64,000 nucleotides of DNA from Futiania mangrovi (GTDB taxonomy: Bacteria; Pseudomonadota; Alphaproteobacteria; Futianiales; Futianiaceae), in assembly GCF_024158125.1 (NCBI RefSeq), contig NZ_JAMZFT010000002.1, forward strand, positions 930,001-994,000, in the 5' to 3' direction. The notes beneath the pieces were generated by a model. It saw nothing but the letters and a program-made list of their open reading frames with translations, was not told the DNA's origin and searched no databases. Made by a program: the position numbers and the translations under genes. Shown here piece after piece: positions 52,907 to 61,706 of this stretch. Every line of letters starts with the position of its first letter. Positions within the stretch are counted from its first letter, which is position 1.

Positions 52907-53995
52907 TCAGGACGGCAGGATGTTGCGCGTCTGAAGGATGCGCAGCAGCTCGAGGAACATCTCCTCGCTGTCGAGGCAGTCGTGAAAGCCGTGCTGGCGG
53001 ATCTTGATCGTGCTCATGTGGTGCGGGTTCGGGCGCTGGCCGTAACCGAACAGGAAGTCCGCGAAGCGCCAGTCCGGCACGAGGTCGGAGAGCTTCGTCG
53101 GCTTGAGACCGTGCCGCGCGACCAGCCGGTCCCAGCAGGCCGCGTTCTCCGGCATGATGCGGGCGAGCGACATGGGCTGCGGAGCCGCATGCTCCATGCC
53201 GAACAGCGCCGCCACACGTGGCCACAGGTTCTGCCAGATGAACACGTCGCCATTGGCGATGTTGTAGATCTGGTTGGCGGCGTTGGGCGAGGCGGCCGCC
53301 CACTCCATCCCGCGCGCGATCAGGCGGGCGTCGGTCGCTTCCGCCACCCGCTCCGGCCCGCCGGGGAAGCGCAGGGGCAGGCCCTGTTCCTTCGAGATCG
53401 CGGCATAGGCGCCGATCGCCGCGACGATGTTCAGCGGGCTTCCCAGCGCCGCGCCGCACACGATCTGCGGGCGGAAGATCGTCCAGGTCCAGTCCTTGTT
53501 CTGTTGCCGTGCGGCCAGCCAGTCCATCTGGTCGTAGTAGAAATTCGGCCCCATCGAGCGGGGGTCGGTTTCCCGCGCCGGCATCTTGAACGGACCGAGG
53601 TGCCCGCCATAGGCCTTCGTCCCCTGCATCAGCGCGATGTGGCGCAGGTTCGGGGCGGCGCGCTCCACCACCTCCACGACGTTCTGCAGCATGGCGAGGT
53701 TGATCTCGACATGGTCCTGCTCCGACCAGCCGCGGGTCACGTCCGGCTTCTCGTAGACCGCGCAATAGGCGATGTGCGTGACCTGCGACAGGTCGCCCAG
53801 CGCCGCCTCGCAGGCGGCCCGGTCGCGCAGGTCGACCGCACGCCACTCCGCGCGGGTCGGCGCATCCGGCTGGCGGCGGGACAGGCCGATGACGTCCCAG
53901 CCTTCCAATCCTTCGAAGTGTTCGAGGACGCTGCGGCCGACGACGCCGAGGGCGCCCACGACGAGAAGCGTGTTCTTCGGCGGGGAAGGGGTCAT
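52907..53995 (-). CDS. PRISE-type NAD(P)H-dependent reductase (progesterone 5-beta-reductase/iridoid synthase-like SDR)
   Basis: A 362-residue extended SDR. The cofactor motif G-A-L-G-V-V-G is at 14-20. The two PRISE signatures are present: G-T-K-A-Y-G-G (125-131) with Lys127, and N-F-Y-Y-D-Q-M-D-W-L (151-160) with the catalytic Tyr. In plants this family reduces the activated C=C of enones such as progesterone; bacterial members are known but little studied. An enone or unsaturated ketone or lactone substrate is therefore likely. The ATG at 53995 has GGAG upstream; the frame extends 31 residues further without similarity. Confidence 0.83.
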   Translation of the reverse strand: MTPSPPKNTLLVVGALGVVGRSVLEHFEGLEGWDVIGLSRRQPDAPTRAEWRAVDLRDRAACEAALGDLSQVTHIAYCAVYEKPDVTRGWSEQDHVEINLAMLQNVVEVVERAAPNLRHIALMQGTKAYGGHLGPFKMPARETDPRSMGPNFYYDQMDWLAARQQNKDWTWTIFRPQIVCGAALGSPLNIVAAIGAYAAISKEQGLPLRFPGGPERVAEATDARLIARGMEWAAASPNAANQIYNIANGDVFIWQNLWPRVAALFGMEHAAPQPMSLARIMPENAACWDRLVARHGLKPTKLSDLVPDWRFADFLFGYGQRPNPHHMSTIKIRQHGFHDCLDSEEMFLELLRILQTRNILPS

Positions 53996-54261
53996 GGGCG
54001 CTGCTCCAGATCGCTCGGGGGATGTGGCCGGACGAACACAACCCTGTTCCGGATACGTGAGGCTAGGCGAGGGGCGTGCGCTTCTCAATCCGCTTCGGCG
54101 CCCGCCGGCCGCGGGACGGGTATGCGCGCGCGCCTCCGACGGGCCGCGCGGACTTGCAATGGTGGGGCAGGTTGGGCAAGAGACAGGTGAGGGGAAAAGG
54201 GGGCAAGCGGCCGCGCCGCCAGGTCCCTTTCCGGTATGTCATACGTCGAAGGATCGCTCCC

Positions 54262-55356
54262 ATGGACCGCCGTTCATTCCTCAAGGCTACTGCCCTGACT
54301 GCCGCCAGCCTCGGCCTGCCGGCGGTTGCGCACGCCGCCCGCCGGCCGTTTTCGCCGGACCCGGCCAATGGCTGGCGCGTGTTCGAACTGACGAGCCGGG
54401 TCGCCCCGGCCGCCGAAGGCGGCACGCAGGTCTGGGTGCCCCTGCCGTCGGTGCACGAGGACGCCTGGACGCGCCCGATGGGCAATCTGTGGCATGGCAA
54501 TGCGGTGCAGGTGGAGGAGGTGCGGGATCCGGTCTATGGCGCGCGCATGCTCGCCGCGCGCTGGGAGGCGGGGGAACCCGCCCCGGTGCTGGAGGTCGTC
54601 AGCCGCTTCGCCACGCGCGACCGCGCCGTCGATTTCAGCCGTCCGGGCGATGTCGCCCCGCTCGACCCGGCCGAACGGGCGCTGTTCACCAAGGGAACGG
54701 AGATGATCCCCGTCGACGGGATCGTCCGCGACACGGCGCTCGAGATCACGCGCGGTGCGGCGGGCGACCTCGAGAAGGCGCGGGCGATCTACGACTGGAT
54801 CGTCGACAACACCGAACGCAACCCGAAGACTCGCGGCTGCGGCCTGGGCGACATCCGCTTCATGCTGGAGAGCGGCGACCTGACGGGAAAATGCGCAGAT
54901 CTCAACGCGCTCTACGTCGGCCTGGCGCGCGCCGCGGGACTGCCCGCGCGCGATGTCTACGGCCTGCGCGTGGCGAACTCGCGCTTCGGCTACCGCAGCC
55001 TCGGCAAGGCCGGCGACGTCACCAAGGGGCAGCATTGCCGGGCCGAGGTGTGGCTCACGGGCTTCGGCTGGGTGCCCGTGGACCCCGCCGACGTGCGCAA
55101 GGTGGTGCTGGAGGAGGCGCCGGGCCTCACCCTGCAGGACGATATCGTGGCCGCTGCGCGCGAGACGCTGTTCGGCGCGTGGGAGATGAACTGGCTCGCC
55201 TACAATTTCGCGCATGACGTGGTTCTGCCGGGATCGCGCGGCGTCAAGGTTCCCTTCCTGATGTATCCGCAGGGCGAAACGGTAGAGGGACCGCTCGACA
55301 GCCTCGACCCGGGCGCGTTCTCCTACACGCTGACGTCGCGCGAGCTCACGGTCTGA
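54262..55356 (+). CDS. Tat-exported transglutaminase-like domain protein
   Basis: A 364-residue protein with a twin-arginine signal (D-R-R-S-F-L-K, residues 2-8, then a hydrophobic stretch ending A-V-A-H-A at about 25). It is therefore predicted to be folded before export to the periplasm. The transglutaminase core triad is visible: Cys211 (T-G-K-C-A-D), His258 (Q-H-C-R-A-E-V-W) and Asp274 (V-P-V-D-P-A-D). Bacterial proteins of this kind are usually thiol proteases or amidases. GAAGGA precedes the ATG. It is divergent from the PRISE reductase gene, with 266 bases between holding no gene that I can see. Confidence 0.85.
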   Translation: MDRRSFLKATALTAASLGLPAVAHAARRPFSPDPANGWRVFELTSRVAPAAEGGTQVWVPLPSVHEDAWTRPMGNLWHGNAVQVEEVRDPVYGARMLAARWEAGEPAPVLEVVSRFATRDRAVDFSRPGDVAPLDPAERALFTKGTEMIPVDGIVRDTALEITRGAAGDLEKARAIYDWIVDNTERNPKTRGCGLGDIRFMLESGDLTGKCADLNALYVGLARAAGLPARDVYGLRVANSRFGYRSLGKAGDVTKGQHCRAEVWLTGFGWVPVDPADVRKVVLEEAPGLTLQDDIVAAARETLFGAWEMNWLAYNFAHDVVLPGSRGVKVPFLMYPQGETVEGPLDSLDPGAFSYTLTSRELTV

Positions 55357-55451
55357 GGCACGCCGCCCGGCGCGCAGTTCCCTTGCAGCCGGCCAGGTTT
55401 CGGCTGACCATGGGCCGGCAGTGAACGCTACGCGGCACGTGGGGGAAACGC

Positions 55452-56852
55452 ATGAGCCAGCGTCAGGTACGGCCGGGCGGCAAGGCGGCGGAGGCCGCGT
55501 CCGCGGATCACGGGCCCCGTACGCCCGATGCCCATGCCATTGCGGCGCACGGGCTGTGCCGGGGCAAGGTCCAGATGGTGCCGAAGTGCCCGACCGACAG
55601 GTTCGAGCACCTGGCGCTCTGGTACACGCCCGGCGTTGCCGCCGCGTGCCGCGAGATCGTCCGGGATCCCGCGCGGGCCGACGCGCTGACCAACCGCGCC
55701 AACACGATCGCCATCGTGTCGGACGGCAGCCGCATCCTGGGGCTCGGCGACATCGGGCCGGCGGCGGGACTGCCGGTGATGGAGGGCAAGGCGCTCCTCT
55801 TCAAGGTCTTCGGCGGGGTGGATGCCGTGCCCCTCTGCATCGGTGTGCACGAGACGGAGGAGATCGTGGCCTTCGTGAAGGCGCTCGCCCCCTCGTTCGC
55901 GGCGGTGAACCTGGAGGACATCGCTGCGCCGAAGTGCTTCCGCGTGCTCGATGCGCTGCGGCGCGATCTGCCGATCCCCGTCTGGCACGACGATCAGCAG
56001 GGCACGGCGACGGTGGTGCTGGCGGGATTGCGCAACGCCCTTGCCGTCGTGGGCAAGCGCCTGGACCGGGTGCGCATCGCGCTGATCGGGATCGGCGCGG
56101 CCAACATGGCCGTCTACCGCGTGCTGAAGGCAGAAGGCGCAGACCCCGCGCGCATCGTCGCCTGCGACAGCCGCGGTATCCTGCACCGTGGACGCCGCGA
56201 CGTCGAGACGGCGGGGGCAGACCTGGCCGAGAAGTGGGAGGTGTGCCGCGACACCAATCCCGAGGGACGCACGGGCGGCATCGGGGAAGCATTGCACGGT
56301 GCCGATGTCTGCATTGCCTTCTCGCAGCCCGGACCGGATACCGTTGCGCCGGAGGCGGTTGCCCGAATGGCGCCTGGCGCGATCGTGTTCGCGTGCGCAA
56401 ATCCGGTGCCGGAGATCGATCCCGCCGCGGCGAAGGCAGCCGGTGCACGGATCGTCGCGACGGGGCGCAGCGACTATCCGAACCAGGTCAACAACTCCCT
56501 CGCGTTTCCGGGTATCTTTCGCGGCGTCCTCGATGCCGGTGCCCGCCGGATCACCGACGGCATGATCCGCGCTGCGGCCGATGCCATGGCCGCAGCCGCC
56601 CGCGACAAGGGGGTGCGGGAGGATGCGATCCTTCCGCGTGCCGACGACATGGACGTCATCGCACGGATCGCGGCCGCGACCGCCTGCGCCGCGCAGGAGG
56701 AGGGGGTGGCAACCCTGCCGGTGACGCGGGAAGGCGTGCGCGAGGGTGCGCTGGCGCGGATCGGGCAGGCGCGCGCGGCGGCCCGGGCACTGTCCGACGC
56801 CGGGGTGATCCCGACCGGGGCCGAGGTCGCGGCCCTCTCCCGCTCTCCCTGA
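55452..56852 (+). CDS. Malic enzyme (malate oxidoreductase, decarboxylating)
   Basis: A 466-residue malic enzyme converting malate to pyruvate, CO2 and NAD(P)H. It has Y-T-P-G-V-A with Tyr58, the M-E-G-K segment with Lys113, metal-ligand residues in N-L-E-D (151-154) and W-H-D-D-Q-Q-G-T-A. The Rossmann motif is G-I-G-A-A-N and the C-terminal region has R-S-D-Y-P-N-Q-V-N-N. It lacks the phosphotransacetylase-like extension of the 750-residue type and carries a low-complexity N-terminus. Its last 25 codons contain a 29-bp sequence repeated just after the stop. It would feed C4 acids made by neighbouring pathways into pyruvate. Confidence 0.92.
   Translation: MSQRQVRPGGKAAEAASADHGPRTPDAHAIAAHGLCRGKVQMVPKCPTDRFEHLALWYTPGVAAACREIVRDPARADALTNRANTIAIVSDGSRILGLGDIGPAAGLPVMEGKALLFKVFGGVDAVPLCIGVHETEEIVAFVKALAPSFAAVNLEDIAAPKCFRVLDALRRDLPIPVWHDDQQGTATVVLAGLRNALAVVGKRLDRVRIALIGIGAANMAVYRVLKAEGADPARIVACDSRGILHRGRRDVETAGADLAEKWEVCRDTNPEGRTGGIGEALHGADVCIAFSQPGPDTVAPEAVARMAPGAIVFACANPVPEIDPAAAKAAGARIVATGRSDYPNQVNNSLAFPGIFRGVLDAGARRITDGMIRAAADAMAAAARDKGVREDAILPRADDMDVIARIAAATACAAQEEGVATLPVTREGVREGALARIGQARAAARALSDAGVIPTGAEVAALSRSP
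56777..56805 (+). repeat. 29-bp direct repeat, copy 1 (within malic enzyme 3' end)
   Basis: An exact 29-bp sequence inside the last codons of the malic enzyme gene. It is repeated 84 bases downstream at 56861-56889. Confidence 0.9.
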
Positions 56853-56860
56853 CTGCGCGA

Positions 56861-56889
56861 GGCGGCCCGGGCACTGTCCGACGCCGGGG
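56861..56889 (+). repeat. 29-bp direct repeat, copy 2 (intergenic)
   Basis: An exact second copy, eight bases after the malic enzyme stop codon. It is followed by a shortened version of the sequence that follows copy 1 (CGCGGCCCT shared). This is the pattern expected of a tandem duplication with a later deletion. Confidence 0.9.
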
Positions 56890-56901
56890 ACCGACGCGGC
56901 C

Positions 56902-57831
56902 CTAGAACGCCACCCGGTCGCCGCCCTTGAGGCCGATGAGGCTGCGCGCCTCGTCGGGCGTGGCGATCTCGTGGCCCAGTTCCTCGACGATGCGGCGGAT
57001 CTTGGCGACCTGTTCGGCGTTGCTGCGGGCCAGTTCGCCGCGCCTGATCGTCAGGCTGTCCTCCAGCCCCACGCGGACGTTTCCGCCCATCACGACGCCC
57101 ATGGTGCCGAGCCCCATCTGCCTGCCGCCCGCCGCGAGCACCGAGAAGTGGTAGTCGCCGCCGAGCAGCCGGTCGGCGGTCGCCTTCATGTGCACGAGCT
57201 GCTCCGGCGCGGCGTCGATGCCGCCCAGCACGCCCATGACGAACTGCAGGAACAGCGGCCCCTTCAGCAGGCCCTGCCGGCGGTACCAGGCAAGCGTCTG
57301 GATGTGGCCGGTGTCGTAGCACTCGAACTCGAAGCGCGTGCCGCAGCCCTCGCCCAGCGCCGCCAGGATGTGCTCGATGTCGGCGAAGGTGTTCTTGAAC
57401 ACGACGTCGCGCGTCGCCTCCAGGAACCCCGGCTCCCAGTCGTGCGTCCATTCGGCGTAGGCGTCTTTCATGGGGAAGATGCCGAAGTTCATCGAGCCCA
57501 TGTTGAGCGAGCACATCTCCGGCTCCGCGCGCATCGCCGGGGCCAGGCGTTGCGCCAGCGTCATCTGCGACGATCCGCCGGTCGAGATGTTGAGCACCGC
57601 GTCCGTCGCCTGCTTGATCCGCGGCAGGAAGGCCATGAAGACGTCCGGGTCCGCGCTCGGCTTGCCCGTCTTCGGCTCGCGGGCGTGCAGGTGCAGGATC
57701 GCCGCTCCGGCCTCCGCCGCGGCGATCGACTGTTCGGCGATCTCGTCGGGCGTGACCGGCAGGTGGGGGCTCATGGTCGGCGTGTGGATCGAGCCCGTGA
57801 CCGCGCAGGTGATGACGACCTTGTTCTTCAT
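56902..57831 (-). CDS. BKACE (beta-keto acid cleavage enzyme, DUF849 family)
   Basis: A 309-residue TIM-barrel enzyme of the BKACE family (prototype Kce, 3-keto-5-aminohexanoate cleavage enzyme). It condenses a beta-keto acid with acetyl-CoA and releases acetoacetate plus a new CoA ester. I-T-C-A-V-T-G-S at the first strand and L-H-L-H-A-R-E-P with zinc-binding His47 and His49 are present. So are G-G-S-S-Q-M-T and the C-terminal G-x-x-V-R-V-G-L-E-D-S with the R-V-G-L-E-D active-site strand. It is the last gene of the seven-gene operon, 12 bases after an aminotransferase gene. The specific keto acid is not predictable from sequence alone. Confidence 0.92.
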   Translation of the reverse strand: MKNKVVITCAVTGSIHTPTMSPHLPVTPDEIAEQSIAAAEAGAAILHLHAREPKTGKPSADPDVFMAFLPRIKQATDAVLNISTGGSSQMTLAQRLAPAMRAEPEMCSLNMGSMNFGIFPMKDAYAEWTHDWEPGFLEATRDVVFKNTFADIEHILAALGEGCGTRFEFECYDTGHIQTLAWYRRQGLLKGPLFLQFVMGVLGGIDAAPEQLVHMKATADRLLGGDYHFSVLAAGGRQMGLGTMGVVMGGNVRVGLEDSLTIRRGELARSNAEQVAKIRRIVEELGHEIATPDEARSLIGLKGGDRVAF

Positions 57832-57843
57832 CGGGCGTTCCTT

Positions 57844-59214
57844 TCAGCCGCGCGGCAGGCCAAGCTCGGCGGCGAGCGCGTCGAGGCTCGCCACCAGGCG
57901 CTCCATGATCTCTCCGATCTGCGGCTCGGTGACGATCAGCGGCGGGCAGACGAGGATGTGGTCGCCCTCGATCCCGCCGCGCGTGCGCCGCGAGTAGACG
58001 ACGAGGCCGCGGGCGTAGGCATGCTCGACGAGGCGGGCATGCGCGTTCCATTCCCTGGGCAGGGGCGTCATGGTCTCCCGGTCGGCGACCATCTCGAAGG
58101 CCAGCAGCAAGCCCTTGCCGCGCACGTCGCCGACGAAGGGATAGCGGTCCATCAGCGCCGTCATCTCCGCCTTCAGCAACGCGCCCATGCGCCCGGCATT
58201 GCCGGTCAGGTCCTGGTCGAGGATTTCGCGGATCACGGCGAGGCCCGCGGCGCAGGCGAGCGGGTTTCCGGCATAGGTGTAGCCGTGCATGAAGCCGCCC
58301 GCGTCCAGCACCGGCTCGACCAGCCGCCGGGCGGCCACCATCGCGCCCAAGGGGGCGTAGCCCGCCGCGAAGCCCTTGGAGAGGGCGACGATGTCGGGCC
58401 GGATGCCCCAATGCTCTGCGGCGAGGAAGCGGCCCGTGCGGCCCGCGCCGGTCATCACCTCGTCGTAGATCAGCAGGATGCCGAATTCGTCGCAGATCTC
58501 GCGGATGCGGGCGTAATAGCTGTCGGGCGCGACCAGCGCGCCGGTCGAGGCGCCGCCCACCGGCTCCATGATGAAGGCGAGCACGCTGTCGGGCCCCTGC
58601 GCCAGGATTTCCTCGCGCAGCATCTCGGCATAGCGCAGGCCGCGTTCGGCGTCGGTGTAGTTGTCGCGGTCGAGATAGCAGGTCGGCGCCGGGATCTTCG
58701 GCATGGCCGTGAACATGGGCGCGAACGGCTCAGACAGCGGGGCGTAGCCCGTGACGGCCAGCGCGCCAAGCGTCGAGCCATGGTAGGAGGGGTGGCGCGC
58801 GATCACCTTCCAGCGGCTGTCCTGTCCCGTGGCGACCGCCCATTGCCGGGCGAGCTTGAGGCAGCTTTCCACCGCCTCCGACCCGCCGGAGACGAAGAAC
58901 ACGCGGTCGAGCCCCTCGGGCATGAGCGAGGCCGTGAGGTTGGCGAGCCGCTCGGCCGGCTCGTTGGCGAAATGCAGCCGGTAGCCGAAGGTCGCGCGGT
59001 CCATCTGCGCGCGCATGGCGGCGAGCACGCGCGGGTTCGAGTGCCCGATGTTCGCGACCATCGCCCCGCTCGACCCGTCGATCCAGCGGTTGCCTTCGCG
59101 GTCCCAGATGTAGATGCCCTCGGCCCGGTCGAGCGTCGGGCGCTGCAGCCGCGACTGGTAGAACAGGTTGGACGGGCCGGACGGAAACACGGTGGCGGCG
59201 GGTGAGGTCTGCAT
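57844..59214 (-). CDS. Class III (omega) aminotransferase, PLP-dependent
   Basis: A 456-residue fold-type I aminotransferase. G-S-E-A-V-E (111-116) is the phosphate-binding turn, and Asp251 (Y-D-E-V-M-T-G) holds the pyridine nitrogen. Lys280 (A-L-S-K-G-F-A-A-G-Y) forms the Schiff base with PLP. The length and the A-A-G-Y-A-P-L-G-A block resemble beta-alanine/taurine- and amine-pyruvate aminotransferases. It lies between a BKACE and a dimethylformamidase-like gene. A role converting a beta-amino acid to the beta-keto acid that BKACE consumes is inferred from that order. Confidence 0.92.
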   Translation of the reverse strand: MQTSPAATVFPSGPSNLFYQSRLQRPTLDRAEGIYIWDREGNRWIDGSSGAMVANIGHSNPRVLAAMRAQMDRATFGYRLHFANEPAERLANLTASLMPEGLDRVFFVSGGSEAVESCLKLARQWAVATGQDSRWKVIARHPSYHGSTLGALAVTGYAPLSEPFAPMFTAMPKIPAPTCYLDRDNYTDAERGLRYAEMLREEILAQGPDSVLAFIMEPVGGASTGALVAPDSYYARIREICDEFGILLIYDEVMTGAGRTGRFLAAEHWGIRPDIVALSKGFAAGYAPLGAMVAARRLVEPVLDAGGFMHGYTYAGNPLACAAGLAVIREILDQDLTGNAGRMGALLKAEMTALMDRYPFVGDVRGKGLLLAFEMVADRETMTPLPREWNAHARLVEHAYARGLVVYSRRTRGGIEGDHILVCPPLIVTEPQIGEIMERLVASLDALAAELGLPRG

Positions 59215-59262
59215 GGTCCTTGTGTCTTTCGAATGTGTGGGCAGGTCTGAGGGCGGCCCCGG

Positions 59263-60900
59263 TCAGCCGCCCAGGTAGCGGTCGAGAACATTGGCGGTGA
59301 CCCGCTCGACCATCGGATCGCGGCGTTTCAGGCCCGCCACCCATTCGCAGCTTCCGGCGTGGAACACCTCGCCCGCGCCCTTTGCGAAATTCACGATCAT
59401 CCCGCAGCCGCGCTTGATCTTCCCGATGCTTGCGGGGCTCGTGTCGCCGATCAGCGTTTCGGCGACGAAGCGGGCGTCGGCGTCGGTCAGGAACTGGTCG
59501 TAGGCGGGGATGTCGGCGTTTTCCTCCACGAGGGAGGAGACGCCGAGCGCGAGCACCTCCATCCCCTCCGGCACGCCCTCGGTCGGCAGCACCTCGGGCA
59601 CGCCGTTGCGGATGACGTATTCCGCGCCGTCGACCTCGTAGCCGAAGACATGGGAGTCCGCGCCCAGGATGTCGCCGTAGTAGAGCCCGGTGCCCTTGAA
59701 GGCCCAATGCTCCGGCCGGTAGACGGGGAAGCCGCGGACCCCGCGCGGCGCGCATCCGCCCCAGCCGATGTAGAGGCCGCGCGTGGCGTTGAGGCCGAAG
59801 GTTGCCGCACCCGGCCGCCCGACCTCCGGCGCCTCCCAGGAGGTCGTGGTGCGCGTCGTGTCGGTGCTGCGGTAGACGGGGTCCTCGGCGCGCGCGCGGT
59901 ACTTGTAGCAAACCTGCCGGCGGCCCTCGTCGGCGAGCCGCGTCTGCCACATGAAATTGCCCGCGAAGCGCGCCGCGCGCCCGCCGCCCTCGACGAAGGC
60001 GTCGATGGCGTCGCGCATCTCCCAGGTCCAGTATTCGTCATGGCCGGTGAAGACGGCACAGGCGTAGCCGTCGAGCACGCCGGGCCGGAAATGCAGGTCG
60101 TGCTGGGCGACGAGGTCGACCGCATATCCCGCCCGCTCGGCCCAGCGGAAGAAGTGGCTGTCGTAGCTCGCCCATCCGGCGGACGCGTATTTCTTGCTGT
60201 AGCCGTTGGCGAACGCCCACTCCATGTGCGGATAGCGGGGCGAGGCGCCGGGCGGCACGCTCACCTCCAGCGGCACGCGGGGCGCGTCCTCCGGCAGCAC
60301 GGTGAAGCCGCGCGCCCACGGCCGTTCCAGGCTGACGACGGGGGCGTATTGCTGCCCGTCCGCGCCGGTGATGCCCTGGTAGTGGTTCGAGCCGCCCCAG
60401 GTGTTGTAGGCGGTCCACGTCCCCGTCGCCGCGACCTGCAGCAGGCGGCCTGCGCGCGGCGCGCCCGCCGGGGGCCGCACCACGAACAGGTGATGGCTGA
60501 CGATGGGCTGGCCGTCCCCGCCCTCGGTGCGCAAGGTCACGCGATAGGCGCCCGACGGCCAGCCGGCTTCCACCTCGAACGCGAAGGCCGGGCTCCAGCC
60601 GCAGCCGGTGACGGAGCAGTCGGCGGGCGTGTCCTGCCAGCGCCCCTCGATCCCGGTGCGTGTCAGGACCGTGCGCAGGTCCGCCCCGTCGCGCGCGACC
60701 TCCAGGTCGAAGCGCGGCGCCGTCGTGCTGACGAACAGCGTGACGATCTCGCCGGGCGCATAGGTTATGCGGTCGCTGTAGGCCCAGATCTCCCCGCGCG
60801 GACCGTCCATGCCGGGATATTCGTAGTAATGGCCGGTCACGGCCTCGCGCCGCTGCTCAGGCGTCAGGCCGTAATCGGGAAAGGGTCCGGCATCGGTCAT
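59263..60900 (-). CDS. N,N-dimethylformamidase beta-subunit-like amidohydrolase
   Basis: A 545-residue protein resembling the large subunit of N,N-dimethylformamidase, an iron amidase that releases an amine from a substituted amide. An N-terminal beta-rich domain (about 35-145) precedes a catalytic domain with T-A-Y-N-T-W-G-G (Tyr165) and T-G-H-D-E-Y-W (His287, Glu289). From memory the DMFase iron site uses two Tyr plus a His-x-Glu pair; the H-D-E and Tyr165 spacing fits, but the second Tyr is not assigned. No separate small subunit gene is present. It is encoded 13 bases after the ABC ATPase gene, so the importer probably supplies its substrate. Confidence 0.8.
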   Translation of the reverse strand: MTDAGPFPDYGLTPEQRREAVTGHYYEYPGMDGPRGEIWAYSDRITYAPGEIVTLFVSTTAPRFDLEVARDGADLRTVLTRTGIEGRWQDTPADCSVTGCGWSPAFAFEVEAGWPSGAYRVTLRTEGGDGQPIVSHHLFVVRPPAGAPRAGRLLQVAATGTWTAYNTWGGSNHYQGITGADGQQYAPVVSLERPWARGFTVLPEDAPRVPLEVSVPPGASPRYPHMEWAFANGYSKKYASAGWASYDSHFFRWAERAGYAVDLVAQHDLHFRPGVLDGYACAVFTGHDEYWTWEMRDAIDAFVEGGGRAARFAGNFMWQTRLADEGRRQVCYKYRARAEDPVYRSTDTTRTTTSWEAPEVGRPGAATFGLNATRGLYIGWGGCAPRGVRGFPVYRPEHWAFKGTGLYYGDILGADSHVFGYEVDGAEYVIRNGVPEVLPTEGVPEGMEVLALGVSSLVEENADIPAYDQFLTDADARFVAETLIGDTSPASIGKIKRGCGMIVNFAKGAGEVFHAGSCEWVAGLKRRDPMVERVTANVLDRYLGG

Positions 60901-60913
60901 TTCCGTCGGCGCC

Positions 60914-61678
60914 TCACGCCCCGTTGCCGTTCAGGTACTTGCGCAGGAAGCCGCGCGTGCGCTCCTTTTCCGGCGCGGAGAAGATCTTCTGCGGCGGACC
61001 CTGCTCGACCACCACGCCCTCGTCCATGAACAGGATCTCGTCGGCGACCTCGCCCGCGAAGCGCATCTCGTGCGTGACGATCAGCATCGTCATGTGCTCC
61101 TTCGCGAGCTGCTTCATCACGAGGTTCACCTCGTCCACAAGCTCCGGGTCGAGGGCGGACGTCGCCTCGTCGAACAGCATGACCTTCGGCTGCATGGCAA
61201 GCGCGCGGGCGATCGCGACGCGCTGCTTCTGCCCGCCAGACAGGCGCGAGGGGTAATAGTCGATGTGGTCGATGAGGCCGACCTTGTTCAGAAGCTCCTC
61301 CGCCAGCGCGCGCGCCTCTGCCTTGCCGCTCTTCTTCAGCAGCATGGGCGCCATGGTGATGTTCTCCAGCACGGTCAGGTGCGGGAACAGGTTGAAGTGC
61401 TGGAACACCATGCCCATCTGCTGGCGCACCTGGTTGATGTGCTTCTCGAACTGGCGGTGCGGCAACGTCTTGTTGACCTGCACGCCGTCGAGCCAGACCT
61501 CTCCGGAATCGAGCGTCTCCAGGTGGTTGATCGCGCGCAGCAGGGTCGACTTGCCCGACCCGCTGGGCCCGATGATGCCCACGATCTGGCCGCGTTCGAC
61601 CGACAGGTCGATGCCCTTCAGCACCTCGTGCGCGCCGAAGCTCTTGCGGGCCTGCCTGACCTCGACCATCGCCGTCAT
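60914..61678 (-). CDS. Polar amino acid type ABC transporter ATP-binding protein
   Basis: A 254-residue ATPase of the HisP/GlnQ group. Walker A G-P-S-G-S-G-K-S-T is at 37-45, signature L-S-G-G-Q-K-Q at 146-152, and Walker B V-M-L-F-D-E at 166-171. The switch His is in T-H-E-M. The V-F-Q-H-F-N-L-F-P-H Q-loop (91-100) is typical of this group. The ATG at 61678 with AGGA upstream is chosen; an ATG three codons later is possible. It powers the two permeases encoded upstream in the operon. Confidence 0.94.
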   Translation of the reverse strand: MTAMVEVRQARKSFGAHEVLKGIDLSVERGQIVGIIGPSGSGKSTLLRAINHLETLDSGEVWLDGVQVNKTLPHRQFEKHINQVRQQMGMVFQHFNLFPHLTVLENITMAPMLLKKSGKAEARALAEELLNKVGLIDHIDYYPSRLSGGQKQRVAIARALAMQPKVMLFDEATSALDPELVDEVNLVMKQLAKEHMTMLIVTHEMRFAGEVADEILFMDEGVVVEQGPPQKIFSAPEKERTRGFLRKYLNGNGA

Positions 61679-61706
61679 GGTGTCCTGTCCCGTATTTGCT
61701 GCGCCG

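Noticed and set aside
56971-59205. A 744-codon open frame on the plus strand opposite the BKACE and aminotransferase genes
   Set aside because: It is antisense to two well-supported enzymes and is rich in R, H, E and A with no domain. Long antisense frames are expected at this G+C content.
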